Notes under the pieces: model-generated | Database searches by the model: none | The model's input: only the letters and a program-made list of their open reading frames with translations | What the model was told of the DNA's origin: nothing | NCBI RefSeq assembly: GCF_002943715.1 | Contig: NZ_MQUA01000013.1 | Location: forward strand, 1,171,001 to 1,235,000 | Direction: 5' to 3' | DNA from: Polaribacter filamentus | GTDB taxonomy: Bacteria > Bacteroidota > Bacteroidia > Flavobacteriales > Flavobacteriaceae | DNA: 64,000 bases | Position numbers and translations under genes: made by a program | Shown: positions 38,487 through 48,028 of the stretch, in pieces | Layout of the letters: each line of letters begins with the position of its first letter | How positions within the stretch are numbered: the stretch's first letter is position 1

Positions 38487-38526
38487 AACCAAACTGTCTT
38501 TTTTAAAAAAAGATAGTTTGGTTTTT
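38487..38526 (+). terminator. intrinsic terminator or attenuator inside the iron operon
   Basis: AACCAAACTGTCTTTTTT pairs with AAAAAAGATAGTTTGGTT (arms 38487-38504, 38506-38523; one G-T wobble), followed by TTT. It sits between the imelysin stop and the di-heme gene start (38539) with no promoter visible in between, so partial termination would set the ratio of the two products. Confidence 0.75.
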
Positions 38527-38538
38527 ACAGTTTTAAAA

Positions 38539-39939
38539 ATGAAAAAAATATTTATTTTATCGTGTCTTGTTTATTGCATTATCTCTTGTAACAAAGACGA
38601 GGCTTATATAGATTTAAACAACTCCTATGAAATAGGAGAAGAATTATCTGCAGGAAAGTTAACAACTACTCTATTAGGCGCTAATGCGTTTGATCAAGCG
38701 GTTCCTGGTTTGCCAATTAATACAGACTTATTGTTCTTTGTTGGTAATTCTTTGTTTAAACAAAATTGGGTAAGTTCACCCGCTTCAACAACTGCCCGCG
38801 ACGGGCTGGGACCAACATTTAACGCCAGGGCTTGCAGTGCTTGTCATAATAAAGATGGTAGAGGCCTACCTTTGCAAAATGGAGACCGATTTTCCGCAGG
38901 TTTTTTAATGCGTATTAGTACGGAAGGTACTACTACTTTTGGAGGACCAAATGCTGTTACTGGTTATGGCACCCAAATTCAAGATAGAGCAAATCTTGGT
39001 GTTTATTCTGAAGCTAGTGTGCGTATTCGATATGAAACTATTGCTGGAACCTTTAGTGATGGTGATGCTTACGAACTAAAAAAACCTATTTACAGTATAG
39101 AAAATGAAAATTTTGGCTCTCTACAAAATATATTAACATCTCCCAGAGTTGGGCAGCAGGTTATTGGTTTGGGTTTAGTAGATGCCATTTCTACTGATGA
39201 TATATTATTAAATGAAGATGAGTTTGATACTAATAAAGACGGAATTTCTGGAAAAGCAAATTATGTATGGAATCATATTTTAAATCGAAGAGATGTTGGA
39301 CGATTTGGCTGGAAAGCAAATCAACCAAATTTAAGGCAACAAGTTGCGGATGCTTTTAGTGGAGATATGGGCTTAACAACCTCTATATTCCCTGAACAAA
39401 ATTGTCCTTCTCCTCAACAAGATTGCAAAGACGCTTTAAACGGAGGAAATCCAGAAGTTACTGATAGGTCTTTGGATAATGTAATGATTTATGCCTCTTC
39501 ATTATCTGTGCCTATTAGAAGAAATTATGAAGATGAAAATGTATTAAAGGGAAAACAGTTATTTAGAGAAATGAAATGCGCTACTTGCCATACAGAAGTA
39601 TTTACAACTTCTAATAATTATCCTTTTAACCCAATTCTAGAAGATGTTACCATAAGACCTTTTTCAGACTTTTTATTACATGATATGGGAGCTGAATTAG
39701 CAGATAATAGATCTGATTTTTTAGCGACAGGAAATGAATGGAGAACGCAACCTTTGTGGGGTATTGGTATGATACAAGAAGTAAATAGTCATACGTTTTT
39801 ATTACATGATGGAAGGGCAAGAAATATAGAAGAAGCAATTTTATGGCATGGTGGTGAAGCTGAAGAATCAAAAAATAAGTACAAAAAACAAACAAAGCAA
39901 GACAGAGAAAATGTACTTGCTTTTGTCAACTCTTTATAA
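38539..39939 (+). CDS. di-heme oxidoreductase-family lipoprotein (DUF1111, IrpB-like)
   Basis: 466 aa from the ATG at 38539 (an upstream TTG at 38518 lies inside the hairpin). Lipoprotein signal FILSCLVYCIISCNKDE. Two c-type heme sites, CSACHNKDGRG near residue 95 and CATCHTEVF near residue 345, are in the expected places for DUF1111 proteins. Conserved text includes DGLGPTFNARACSACH and FGWKANQPNLRQQ. In the cyanobacterial irpAB operon a homologue partners imelysin IrpA, so a redox step in iron uptake is a reasonable inference. The stop is 1 nt before the next gene's ATG. Confidence 0.88.
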   Translation: MKKIFILSCLVYCIISCNKDEAYIDLNNSYEIGEELSAGKLTTTLLGANAFDQAVPGLPINTDLLFFVGNSLFKQNWVSSPASTTARDGLGPTFNARACSACHNKDGRGLPLQNGDRFSAGFLMRISTEGTTTFGGPNAVTGYGTQIQDRANLGVYSEASVRIRYETIAGTFSDGDAYELKKPIYSIENENFGSLQNILTSPRVGQQVIGLGLVDAISTDDILLNEDEFDTNKDGISGKANYVWNHILNRRDVGRFGWKANQPNLRQQVADAFSGDMGLTTSIFPEQNCPSPQQDCKDALNGGNPEVTDRSLDNVMIYASSLSVPIRRNYEDENVLKGKQLFREMKCATCHTEVFTTSNNYPFNPILEDVTIRPFSDFLLHDMGAELADNRSDFLATGNEWRTQPLWGIGMIQEVNSHTFLLHDGRARNIEEAILWHGGEAEESKNKYKKQTKQDRENVLAFVNSL

Positions 39940-39940
39940 T

Positions 39941-41009
39941 ATGAAAAAAAAATAACAACCTCTATTTTATTAGCTATTTGTATTTTACTCGCAAGTTGTA
40001 ATAAAGATGATGCTGAAGAAAACAACGCTTTCGATGTTTTAAATTATAAGCAAGAGTTTGTAACCCATTTAATGATACCTGCTGTAACTGAATTTATTTT
40101 AGATGTAAAAAACTTAAATGAAGCTTCTGCAAATTTCGTCGAAAATACAAATGAAGAAAACGTATCAATTTTAAAAAAATTATGGATAAATACCGCTATT
40201 TCATTTTCTAAAACAGAAGTTGGTAATTTAGGAGATCTTCAAACTTCTGCCATCTACTTTTCATTGTATAGTTGGGGAGCAAATGAAACTAAAATAGAGA
40301 ACTTTATTGCTGCTACAGACACTATGAATCAAAGTGATATAAATGGATTACCAACAAAAGCTAGGGGCTTAAGTGCTATTGAATACTTGTTATTTGATAC
40401 TGATTTATCAACCACCGTAAGCTCTTTTTCTAATCAACGTAGAATTGATTTTCTCCTAGCTCTTAATGCCAACTTAGTTATAAAATCTTCTTCTTTAAAA
40501 GAACAATGGGAAAATTATAGTACTTCATTTATCAACAATACAGCTACAGACATCAACGGAAGTATTAATTTAATAATAAATCAAGTAAATTTTTATTAGA
40601 GAATATAATACGTTTTAAAGTTGGTGAACCTGCTGGATTAGAAAACTCTACGGGTATAAACCCTGAATTATTACAAGCACATAAAAGTGAAATATCTCTA
40701 GAAATTATCAAGGAAAATATAGCTGCTGTAAAAACTCTTTATTATGGAAGTTCGGAAGGATTAGATACTTATGTAAGTACAATAACCAATAATGAAAATA
40801 TAAATGACGCGATTGCCATTGCATTTTCAGCTATAGAAAATAATATCACCTCCTTATCAAATACTACTTTAAAGAATGCCATTGAAAACAATAATTTTAT
40901 TGTAGACGAATTATACAATCATCTTAAAGATTTAATTATTTTAATAAAAGTAGATGTTGCTAGTGCTTTATCTATAACAGTTACATTTACAGATAATGAT
41001 GGCGATTAA
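39941..41009 (+). pseudogene. second imelysin-like lipoprotein, two frameshifts
   Basis: The ATG at 39941 is followed by an A9 run (39944-39952). One extra A gives a lipoprotein signal (TSILLAICILLASCNKDD) fused in frame to the body. A second break in the T5 run at 40590-40594 separates INLIINQVNF from LLENIIRFKVGEPAGL. Corrected, the protein is about 355 aa, ending VTFTDNDGD. The metal motif position reads GLSAIEYLLFD: the His of GxHxxE is replaced by Ser. It is paralogous to the imelysin at 44853-45953, whose end VDYVDADGD is alike. The stop is 1 nt from the convergent TonB receptor stop. Confidence 0.75.
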
Positions 41010-41010
41010 A

Positions 41011-43410
41011 TTAGAACTTCAATTCTAAACCTGCATACCAATTTCTTGGTGCAGAAGGAATGATTCCTGGTCCTGGATACCCTGTTGCTCTTCTTGTAAA
41101 ATAAGAAGTATCTAACAGATTATTTATACCTGCTTCTATTTTTGCAAACTTGTAGGAATAAGAAGTAGAAAAATCTAAAATACTGTATGCAGGAATTTCT
41201 CCTGTTACCCCACTAATACTGCCTCCTATTGCATTTGTAGCGTCAGAAAACTGGCTTGATAAATACGAGTATTGAATGCTTGATAAAAAGTTTTGATAAC
41301 CAAACCTAATTCCTGTCTTAATATTTATATTCGGAATAAACTCTACTTCATTTCCTACAACACCGTTTATATCAGAAGAGGTGTATTCTGAAGTAATAAA
41401 AGACGAATTTATAAAATAGTTAAAAACATAGTTTGAATTCATCTTGAAGAATTTTTTCATATTAAAATCAATTAAACTTTCAATTCCTAAAATTCTTGCA
41501 TCTCCAATATTATCGCGTTCTGCTTTCCCATCTGCGCGTGTATAAATATTAATTCTATCATTATAAAAAACACCAAAAACATTGGCATCATAAGAAAAGT
41601 AATTTTTATAATTTCCACGAAGCCCTGCATCAATTGTAAATCCTTTTTCATCGGTAATATCTTGTGAAATTTCAAAAGCTGGATTTGCTGTACTGATATC
41701 CGAAAAAGTCACAGATCGATAATTCTGAGAAATGTTTCCATAAAATTCTAATAAATTATTGAACTTATAACTTGTTCCAATTCCTAAAAGTATAAAATTT
41801 CTTTCATTGCTTTCCTCTTCATCTCGTAAATTATCATTGATTACATTTCCAGCAGCATCGGTAACTATATCTTTTATAATTTCGTCTCTTTTGGTGTTGA
41901 TATATTCTAGTCTAAAACCAGGAGTTATTGAAAGTTTATCATTAATATAAAAAATATTTTCTCCAAATAAAGAAAGGTTCAAATTAGGGAATTTACTATC
42001 AGATTGTCTCGGATAATTTGGGTATTCATCTAAACTCATTTCAAAATCTGCATCCGAGCCACTAGAACCCGGCCCTTGCATATTCGTGTTATTCGCCTTA
42101 TAAAACTTTGAACCAATTAGAAAAGTAGCTTTTTTATCGAATATTTTATAGGAGCTTAACAATCTAGATTCAAACCCAAAATTTTTGAAAGTTCCTTTTA
42201 TTAAATCTCTTTCAGAATTAGGATCTGCTTGATTTACTCTATTTGTTCTAAAACCAAGAGCGTCCCTAGAAGCATCCAATCCAAAGAAACTAAAAGAAAA
42301 ATTAGTTTTATCAGAGAATTTATGCTCCCATTTTAGATTGTACAAAAACCATTTTACCTGAAACCAATTCCGATTTCTATTGCTTTGATACGGATTTTCA
42401 TTAAACATCGCATCTGTTAATCCGCCAGCTTGCTGCGCCAAATAATCTAAACCGGTTAATTCTAAAGAAAGTTTACTTTTATCATTAATCTGATATCCGA
42501 AATGTAGAAAAGCATTTTTAGATTCAAAATTAGAATTTGGTCGAAATCCATCTCCTTTTTTATAATTTACAAACGTATAATAACTAAATTTTCCTTGCGT
42601 ATCACTTAAACTTGTAAAATTGGTAAACAAACCAAAACTACCCGCAGTATTTCTAAAAACTATTTCTTGTTCTTTGGCTGGTTTTTTAGTGACAAAATTT
42701 ACCAAACCACCAAACTGGGTGCCATATTGTAGTGAAGCTGCACCTCTAATTACCTGAATTTCCTCGAGACTTTCGGCAGCGGGTGTATAATAACTTTCTG
42801 GGTACCCTAAAACATCTGCACTAATATCATATCCGTTTTGACGCGTATTAAAATTAGCCGTTCTATTTGGATCTAAACCTCTACCGCCAATATTTAATTG
42901 CAAACCTGCATCGTCATTTTGATAAATATTTAAACCTGCAATTTGATTAAAAATCTGACGCGCATTATTAGTTGCTAAATTTGCCGTAGATTGATTTACT
43001 AAAATAACTTCTGTCTTTTTACCAGCAAAGATTGAGGTTCCTTCTACGTCTTGTAATCTCTTGAGTTCAAAAACTTTTTCTTTTCTTGCTATAATTTGAA
43101 TTTCTGATAAATTTTGCGAAAAAGTTTCTAAAGTCACTTTTAGATCTACAAAATCTTTTAATTGAATAAAAACGTTTTTAAGTTGATACTCTTCAACATA
43201 AAAAATTAATTGCAATGCCTCTTTTTCTGTAGAAAAATTAAACTTTCCTAAAATACCTGTTTGCCCTAACAAACTGCCCGTTTCATTATAAATTTGAACT
43301 TTATTTATCGGTTTATTGAGCTCTGAAACTACTGTTCCTGATATTTTATATTGACTATAAACAATGGATTGTAAGGAGAGTAAAAAGAGCACTAAAATTC
43401 TTGATTTCAT
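41011..43410 (-). CDS. TonB-dependent outer membrane receptor (iron-locus, with carboxypeptidase-like domain)
   Basis: 799 aa. Signal peptide (ILVLFLLSLQSIVYSQ), a CarboxypepD-reg-like domain (residues 20-100: ISGTVVSELNKPINKVQIYN), a plug with QIFNQIAGLNIYQNDDAG and IQVIRGAASLQYGTQFGG, then a beta-barrel ending GLELKF. Such receptors import iron chelates or other scarce ligands using TonB energy. Last gene of the minus-strand unit after DUF4856, imelysin and HTTM genes, 3 nt from the HTTM gene. The ligand is unknown. Confidence 0.92.
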   Translation of the reverse strand: MKSRILVLFLLSLQSIVYSQYKISGTVVSELNKPINKVQIYNETGSLLGQTGILGKFNFSTEKEALQLIFYVEEYQLKNVFIQLKDFVDLKVTLETFSQNLSEIQIIARKEKVFELKRLQDVEGTSIFAGKKTEVILVNQSTANLATNNARQIFNQIAGLNIYQNDDAGLQLNIGGRGLDPNRTANFNTRQNGYDISADVLGYPESYYTPAAESLEEIQVIRGAASLQYGTQFGGLVNFVTKKPAKEQEIVFRNTAGSFGLFTNFTSLSDTQGKFSYYTFVNYKKGDGFRPNSNFESKNAFLHFGYQINDKSKLSLELTGLDYLAQQAGGLTDAMFNENPYQSNRNRNWFQVKWFLYNLKWEHKFSDKTNFSFSFFGLDASRDALGFRTNRVNQADPNSERDLIKGTFKNFGFESRLLSSYKIFDKKATFLIGSKFYKANNTNMQGPGSSGSDADFEMSLDEYPNYPRQSDSKFPNLNLSLFGENIFYINDKLSITPGFRLEYINTKRDEIIKDIVTDAAGNVINDNLRDEEESNERNFILLGIGTSYKFNNLLEFYGNISQNYRSVTFSDISTANPAFEISQDITDEKGFTIDAGLRGNYKNYFSYDANVFGVFYNDRINIYTRADGKAERDNIGDARILGIESLIDFNMKKFFKMNSNYVFNYFINSSFITSEYTSSDINGVVGNEVEFIPNINIKTGIRFGYQNFLSSIQYSYLSSQFSDATNAIGGSISGVTGEIPAYSILDFSTSYSYKFAKIEAGINNLLDTSYFTRRATGYPGPGIIPSAPRNWYAGLELKF

Positions 43411-43413
43411 TAT

Positions 43414-44786
43414 TTATATTCCTTTAATTTTTATTTCTGATTGAAAAGGGACTACCCACTTTTTATGTTTAAAAGATGCTTTTTGTTGATATAAATCTAC
43501 TTTTTTATCAATAAATTCAGTACTTAATCTACCGTTCAAAGCTACATAACTCTCTGCAAAAACGCCAACATTTTTATGCCCTTGTTTTGTAAAATGATCT
43601 CCTAAAAAATGTGCATATTCCAAAATAAAATCAGGTTGATAACTCATTTGTTTTTCTTGAAATGAAGTTAAAAAATCAGTATTATTAACTCTAAAGTATT
43701 TACCTGATTCAAGGTCAACAATTTTAAAATTAGTGCTTCCTGCTTTTTCCATTAACATTACACGCCATGAAAAACGATAGCCTTCCTCTGTCCAAAACAA
43801 CTCTCCAGGATAAACTAAATAGCGCCAAGGCACTAAAATTTGAATTACAAAAAACACACCAAATACTGCTAAAACTAGTTTTCTCTTAATCTTTGAAAAA
43901 TGAAAATCAGTGACTATTAAAATAGTTTTTTTAGACTTTAGAACATGTTTCTTAATGAAGTTTATAATTTTATTATGAAAGCTAGCATCAAAGAAAATAA
44001 GCGCAGAAACAATCATTATATAAGGAAACATCCCAATAGGAAACAGTACTCTTGTAAATACATGAAAGAAAATTACGATTAAAAAAGCAACAAAACGAGT
44101 TCTCTTATACAGCAATAAAAACGGAATTGCCAAATCATATAACATGCCAGACCAACTCATGGCAAAGTGAAACCAGTTTTGTTGCATCAGGTTTTCTCCA
44201 ATAAAAGGGATATCGTATTTTGATGGCAACCAAATTTTTAAAGGCATCGCTCTAAACAACCAATCTGAATTTAGTTTCGCTAAACCTGCATAAAAATAGA
44301 TAATTACTAACAATAATTTTATACTATCTATTGTCCATTTTGGAATTTGCTTGTATTGCTTTTTCCTGATAAAAGCATCAACTGAAAAATAAGCATTTGC
44401 AGGTAAAAAAATTAACAAAAAACTAAGAATAGATATAAAGTAATAGTGATTTAGATACGTAGTTTTATCCATTAATTCTATGTATAAAAATGATAGAAAA
44501 AAAGTGATAATTGAAATTCTGTATTTATATCCAAAAGCGACAAAAAGTGCTGACAAACCACAAATAATAAACAATAGATACGTGTAATTCCCAATTGGTT
44601 GTATCCAACTAAAGCCAAGATACGAAAAATGGAACTTTGGCTCTAAGTAGAGTTTTTCTATCCAACCATTTAACCAAAAACGAATAATACTTGCAAACAT
44701 CATTAACCCAAAAAACAAACGAAATATTGCCAATGGAGCTGCACTTGTTTGTTCTTTAAAGTTATATTTTATTTTTCTATTAACAT
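43414..44786 (-). CDS. HTTM / vitamin-K gamma-carboxylase-like membrane protein, start frameshifted
   Basis: About 457 aa. Several membrane helices in the first 280 residues (IRFWLNGWIEKLYLEPKFHF, GNYTYLLFIICGLSALFVAF, SILSFLLIFLPANAYFSVDA) and a C-terminal soluble domain (SWRVMLMEKAGSTNFKIVD), as in HTTM/VKGC-like proteins. The ATG at 44786 plus one A in the run at 44772-44776 gives the natural N-terminus (NFKEQTSAAPLAIF); as written the frame starts only at TTG 44733. Eukaryotic relatives carboxylate glutamates; bacterial function is unknown. It is embedded in the iron unit between imelysin and the TonB receptor. Confidence 0.85.
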
Positions 44787-44852
44787 AAAAAACCTAATTT
44801 TTATTGATCTCTCGATAGAAACCAGGTATTTATTTAATTTATAATCTTAAGA

Positions 44853-45953
44853 CTAATCCCCATCAGCATCAACATAATCGACACTTACATTAAAAGCTTG
44901 CAACATATCAACTTTTAATAATACTACGGCTTTTTGTAATTCGTCGTAAGACTTTGTCATTGCTGTATTATCTGAATTAATTTGTATGGAAAAACTATTA
45001 TTTAATTTGTTAACTTCTGCTTTTGCAGATTCAAATTGACTAGAAATCGCAGTTGCAATATCGGCTCTATTAAGCTTTATTAAATAGTCTTTAAGACTTA
45101 CACCTTTAGTTACAGTAGTATAATGTTTACCTTCAAATAAATTTTCTACAGCGGTTAAAGCCTCCAATGATAATTCTTTAGAAATATCATTTTTATAAAA
45201 TGCTTCAACCTTTTCAGGTAAAGGATTTGATGAAAAAACTCCTGCAGGAATACCAAACTTACCAGCTCTTACTCGTTTTTCATAATAAAAAATATAATCA
45301 TTAATCAATTCATTAACAGATCCTGTTAAAGTATTTGAAGTATTGTTAACAAATGTATTTCTTTGTGCTTTAAAATCTAAAACTACCTGAATACTTAGGG
45401 TGTTCATTTGATTTAAAACCGCCGTAATATATTTTTTATAATTCTCTTTATTTACTCCTGTAGAATATTTTTCTAAAATAGTAGCGTCTGTATCTGCTAC
45501 ACCATATAGTAAATAGTCTAATGCAGGAAAGCCCTGTGCATCTTGGTTATTTAAGCTATTTAGATCATAATTTCCATTCGAAATATTATCTTCTACATCT
45601 TTGACCGTTAAGGGATAAATATTCATGTAAAATGAAAACTGAATTTCTTCTGCTTTTCCAATATTAAACATTTCTATGTGCTGCCAAGTTTTATAAGCAG
45701 CAAACCAAGAAGCTCTTAAAGCTGCCAAATTAGTTTGCGTGGTCGTTGTTGTAAAAGTTTCTCCCGAAGTTTTTAATGCGCTCATTTTAATACTAAAGTC
45801 TTCATAAGCAGGAATAATTATATTATCTGCAATATTTTCCAATAGTGTACTTCTATCAAAACTATCTGCTGCAATTACTGCTTTTTCTTCTGATGAAGAA
45901 CAACCCGAAAGTGTAATTATTGATACAAAAAAGAGTGAAAATTTTCTAAACAT
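44853..45953 (-). CDS. third imelysin-family lipoprotein, metal motif lost
   Basis: 366 aa. Lipoprotein signal (FFVSIITLSGCSSSEE). Helical imelysin fold, with WFAAYKTWQHIEMFN, LINDYIFYYEKRVRAGKFG (bundle helices) and a C-terminal VDYVDADGD. The GxHxxE position reads GFPALDYLLYG, so both the His and the Glu are changed. It may bind metal differently or serve as a scaffold for the TonB receptor encoded two genes downstream. It is co-transcribed with DUF4856 upstream (89-nt gap) and HTTM downstream. Confidence 0.85.
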   Translation of the reverse strand: MFRKFSLFFVSIITLSGCSSSEEKAVIAADSFDRSTLLENIADNIIIPAYEDFSIKMSALKTSGETFTTTTTQTNLAALRASWFAAYKTWQHIEMFNIGKAEEIQFSFYMNIYPLTVKDVEDNISNGNYDLNSLNNQDAQGFPALDYLLYGVADTDATILEKYSTGVNKENYKKYITAVLNQMNTLSIQVVLDFKAQRNTFVNNTSNTLTGSVNELINDYIFYYEKRVRAGKFGIPAGVFSSNPLPEKVEAFYKNDISKELSLEALTAVENLFEGKHYTTVTKGVSLKDYLIKLNRADIATAISSQFESAKAEVNKLNNSFSIQINSDNTAMTKSYDELQKAVVLLKVDMLQAFNVSVDYVDADGD

Positions 45954-46042
45954 ATTATTTTTATTTTTCTAAAAAAAGATGTAAAAATAGCAAAAAGCAA
46001 TCAGTAATGATTATTTTTCGCTATCTAAATACCTTCAATAAT

Positions 46043-47230
46043 TTATATTCCTGCTTGTTCTGTTGTAAAATTGAATTTGGAAGCAATCGCATTAGAAACT
46101 TCATCTAAAGTTGTCTCTGTAATATCCCAGAAGCCATCACCAGCTAGTAATTTTGTCATAAAACCATCTACTTCTACTTTTGTAAAATAAGATTCTGTAG
46201 AATTTGGTTTCCTTGTAAACCGCAAGCTATAAACAAAACCTAACGCTTCTGATAAAGCATGAAAAGCAGCTGCTTTATCTGATATTAATTTTAATTTACC
46301 GATTTGTAAATAATAAATTCCTCTTACTGCAATAACAGTAGAAATTTTTTCTCTTAATATCTCTGCTTGCATATCTCTAGTAATGTAATCTTTTTCTGAA
46401 ATTGCTGCTCGACCTAATTTAAAAGCATTGTAAACAGCTACATCTATACCCGTAAAATTTGAGTTTGTTTTTACTCTACCTAAATATTCATTTAAAAACT
46501 TATCTGCCTCATAGGTTGGTGCGGTTATATCTGTCTCGTTACCATACAAATAACCAAAAGCTTCATCCCATTTATGTTCCATAGAAGTGTAATTTTCACC
46601 ACTTAATAAAACATTTCCGTCATTATCTGTAATATTTGTTCCTGCATCTAAAACGGCAGTACTTAAATAGTTGTTTAAAATTTGATCTACCATTAAACCT
46701 CCAATTAAACCTTTAGTAATTAATTGATTATATTCTAAACCTTTTGCATTAACGTATCGTACAGAACCACCACCAGCTTGTTGAATTTGACCAGCATTTC
46801 CTTTAGAAGCTACCTCATTCCATTTAGGAAAAACTTCATTTACCTGAGCTGAAATCCAAAAATCGAAATCTGCTTTTATTGCTGCTGCATCTGTAGTATT
46901 TGAAAGGAAGAAATCTGCAGAGGATGCAACTTTACTTCTAATATTTTTTGATGACAGATTTAAATCTGCATTCTCAAAATTATTTTCTCCAGCATTGTGA
47001 TCAAATTTACCGTTCAAAGAAGCCAATGTTTCTATAGACGACATTAATAAAGATTTTGCCAACTCATCGGCCATCTTAATTCTAGTTATTTGGCCGTCAA
47101 AACTTACAGAAGAACTGCCGTTTCTTTCAAAATTATAAGTTGCCGGAGCTACCGTATTAATTTCTTCGTTACTGTTATTACAAGACATTAATAACGCTAC
47201 AATTGATAAGGATAATAATATTTTTTTCAT
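46043..47230 (-). CDS. DUF4856 lipoprotein
   Basis: 395 aa. Lipoprotein signal (SLSIVALLMSCNNSNEE). DUF4856 body: ATYNFERNGSSSVSFDGQ, ITRIKMADELAKSLL, LITKGLIGGLMVDQILNNYL, SEALGFVYSLRFTRKPN. All-helical, surface or periplasmic. It opens the minus-strand unit directly under iron-locus promoter 2. In Bacteroidetes, DUF4856 genes occur beside imelysin genes, so a role in the same iron process is inferred; its biochemistry is unknown. Confidence 0.85.
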   Translation of the reverse strand: MKKILLSLSIVALLMSCNNSNEEINTVAPATYNFERNGSSSVSFDGQITRIKMADELAKSLLMSSIETLASLNGKFDHNAGENNFENADLNLSSKNIRSKVASSADFFLSNTTDAAAIKADFDFWISAQVNEVFPKWNEVASKGNAGQIQQAGGGSVRYVNAKGLEYNQLITKGLIGGLMVDQILNNYLSTAVLDAGTNITDNDGNVLLSGENYTSMEHKWDEAFGYLYGNETDITAPTYEADKFLNEYLGRVKTNSNFTGIDVAVYNAFKLGRAAISEKDYITRDMQAEILREKISTVIAVRGIYYLQIGKLKLISDKAAAFHALSEALGFVYSLRFTRKPNSTESYFTKVEVDGFMTKLLAGDGFWDITETTLDEVSNAIASKFNFTTEQAGI

Positions 47231-47318
47231 TTTATTTAGATTAATTAAAAATAGTGTGTTTTTCTGATTGCAAATATACTATTGATATTTAGTTCTGCAA
47301 TCTTTATTTAGAATAAAT
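47231..47318 (-). promoter_or_regulatory. iron-locus promoter 2 with paired operator-like boxes
   Basis: Read on the minus strand: box A ATTTATTCTAAATAAA (47318-47303), a 2-nt gap, TTG (47300-47298), 19 nt, TATATTTG (47278-47271), then box B AATTAATCTAAATAAA (47246-47231) touching the ATG. Box A is identical to that of promoter 1 over 16 bases. Confidence 0.8.
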
Positions 47319-47941
47319 TAAAATAATAAACAACACCTACACTACAACGCTATTAATCAAAACTTTATTGACACAAGTAATTAAAAAAAAAACAATAAAT
47401 ATATCTTGTACATGCAAAAAAAGACTTTTACTGGAATTTAATTACTAGACAAGTGATCTAAATTCATCTGAATAAATAAAAATGAAACTATGTAGGTTTT
47501 ATAAATGACCAAACTTTATTTTGATCCTAAACAGCAACTTACCCTCTCTTTTGTAGAAAGTTACTATTTTATGAGCACGCGATAATCGTTTTAGAAAATA
47601 ACTACTAATTTATACTTTAAGAAATAAAATAAAATATTCTAAAATGTATCACTTTAATTTTTACGCTGAAATTTATTTTAGCTTCTATTAGACTTCATTT
47701 AATAATACCCTATCCACTTTAACAGTAAATAGAATAATGCTATTATATTTACTTTCATATTTTCTTAGTACTCCTAAATTTCTACTATTCTTATTCTATT
47801 AAGGCATTTTTAAAAAAGAAGAAACCTCATATAGCTTCTCAAAATGTTTTATTTTTTTTGAAATAATTACAGGTTTATATTCTTTCACATTTTCACGGTT
47901 TTGTTAAAATAGTTGTTGAAATAATTAAATTATTGTCTATA
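47319..47941. other. intergenic region between divergent iron units
   Basis: About 620 nt, AT-rich, separating the DUF4856 and TonB receptor promoters. I see no gene with a start and plausible composition on either strand and no stable hairpin. It is larger than needed for two promoters, so it could hide an sRNA or a lost gene; nothing specific is visible. Confidence 0.5.
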
Positions 47942-48028
47942 ATTATGCTAAATAATCTTTGTAAATGTTTGATAGGATTGTATATTTGCACCTGAAAAAA
48001 GAGACTGTTCTTAATTAATCTAAATAAA
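47942..48028 (+). promoter_or_regulatory. iron-locus promoter 3 with paired operator-like boxes
   Basis: Box A variant ATTATGCTAAATAAT (47942-47956), a 2-nt gap, TTG (47959-47961), 19 nt, TATATTTG (47981-47988), then box B AATTAATCTAAATAAA (48013-48028) touching the ATG. Spacing is the same as in promoters 1 and 2. Confidence 0.8.

Noticed and set aside
37225..41009. Programmed frameshifting or transcriptional slippage at A/T runs as a shared control of the iron genes
   Set aside because: Several runs are only four or five bases and the same missing-base pattern affects unrelated genes, so undercalling or decay is simpler.
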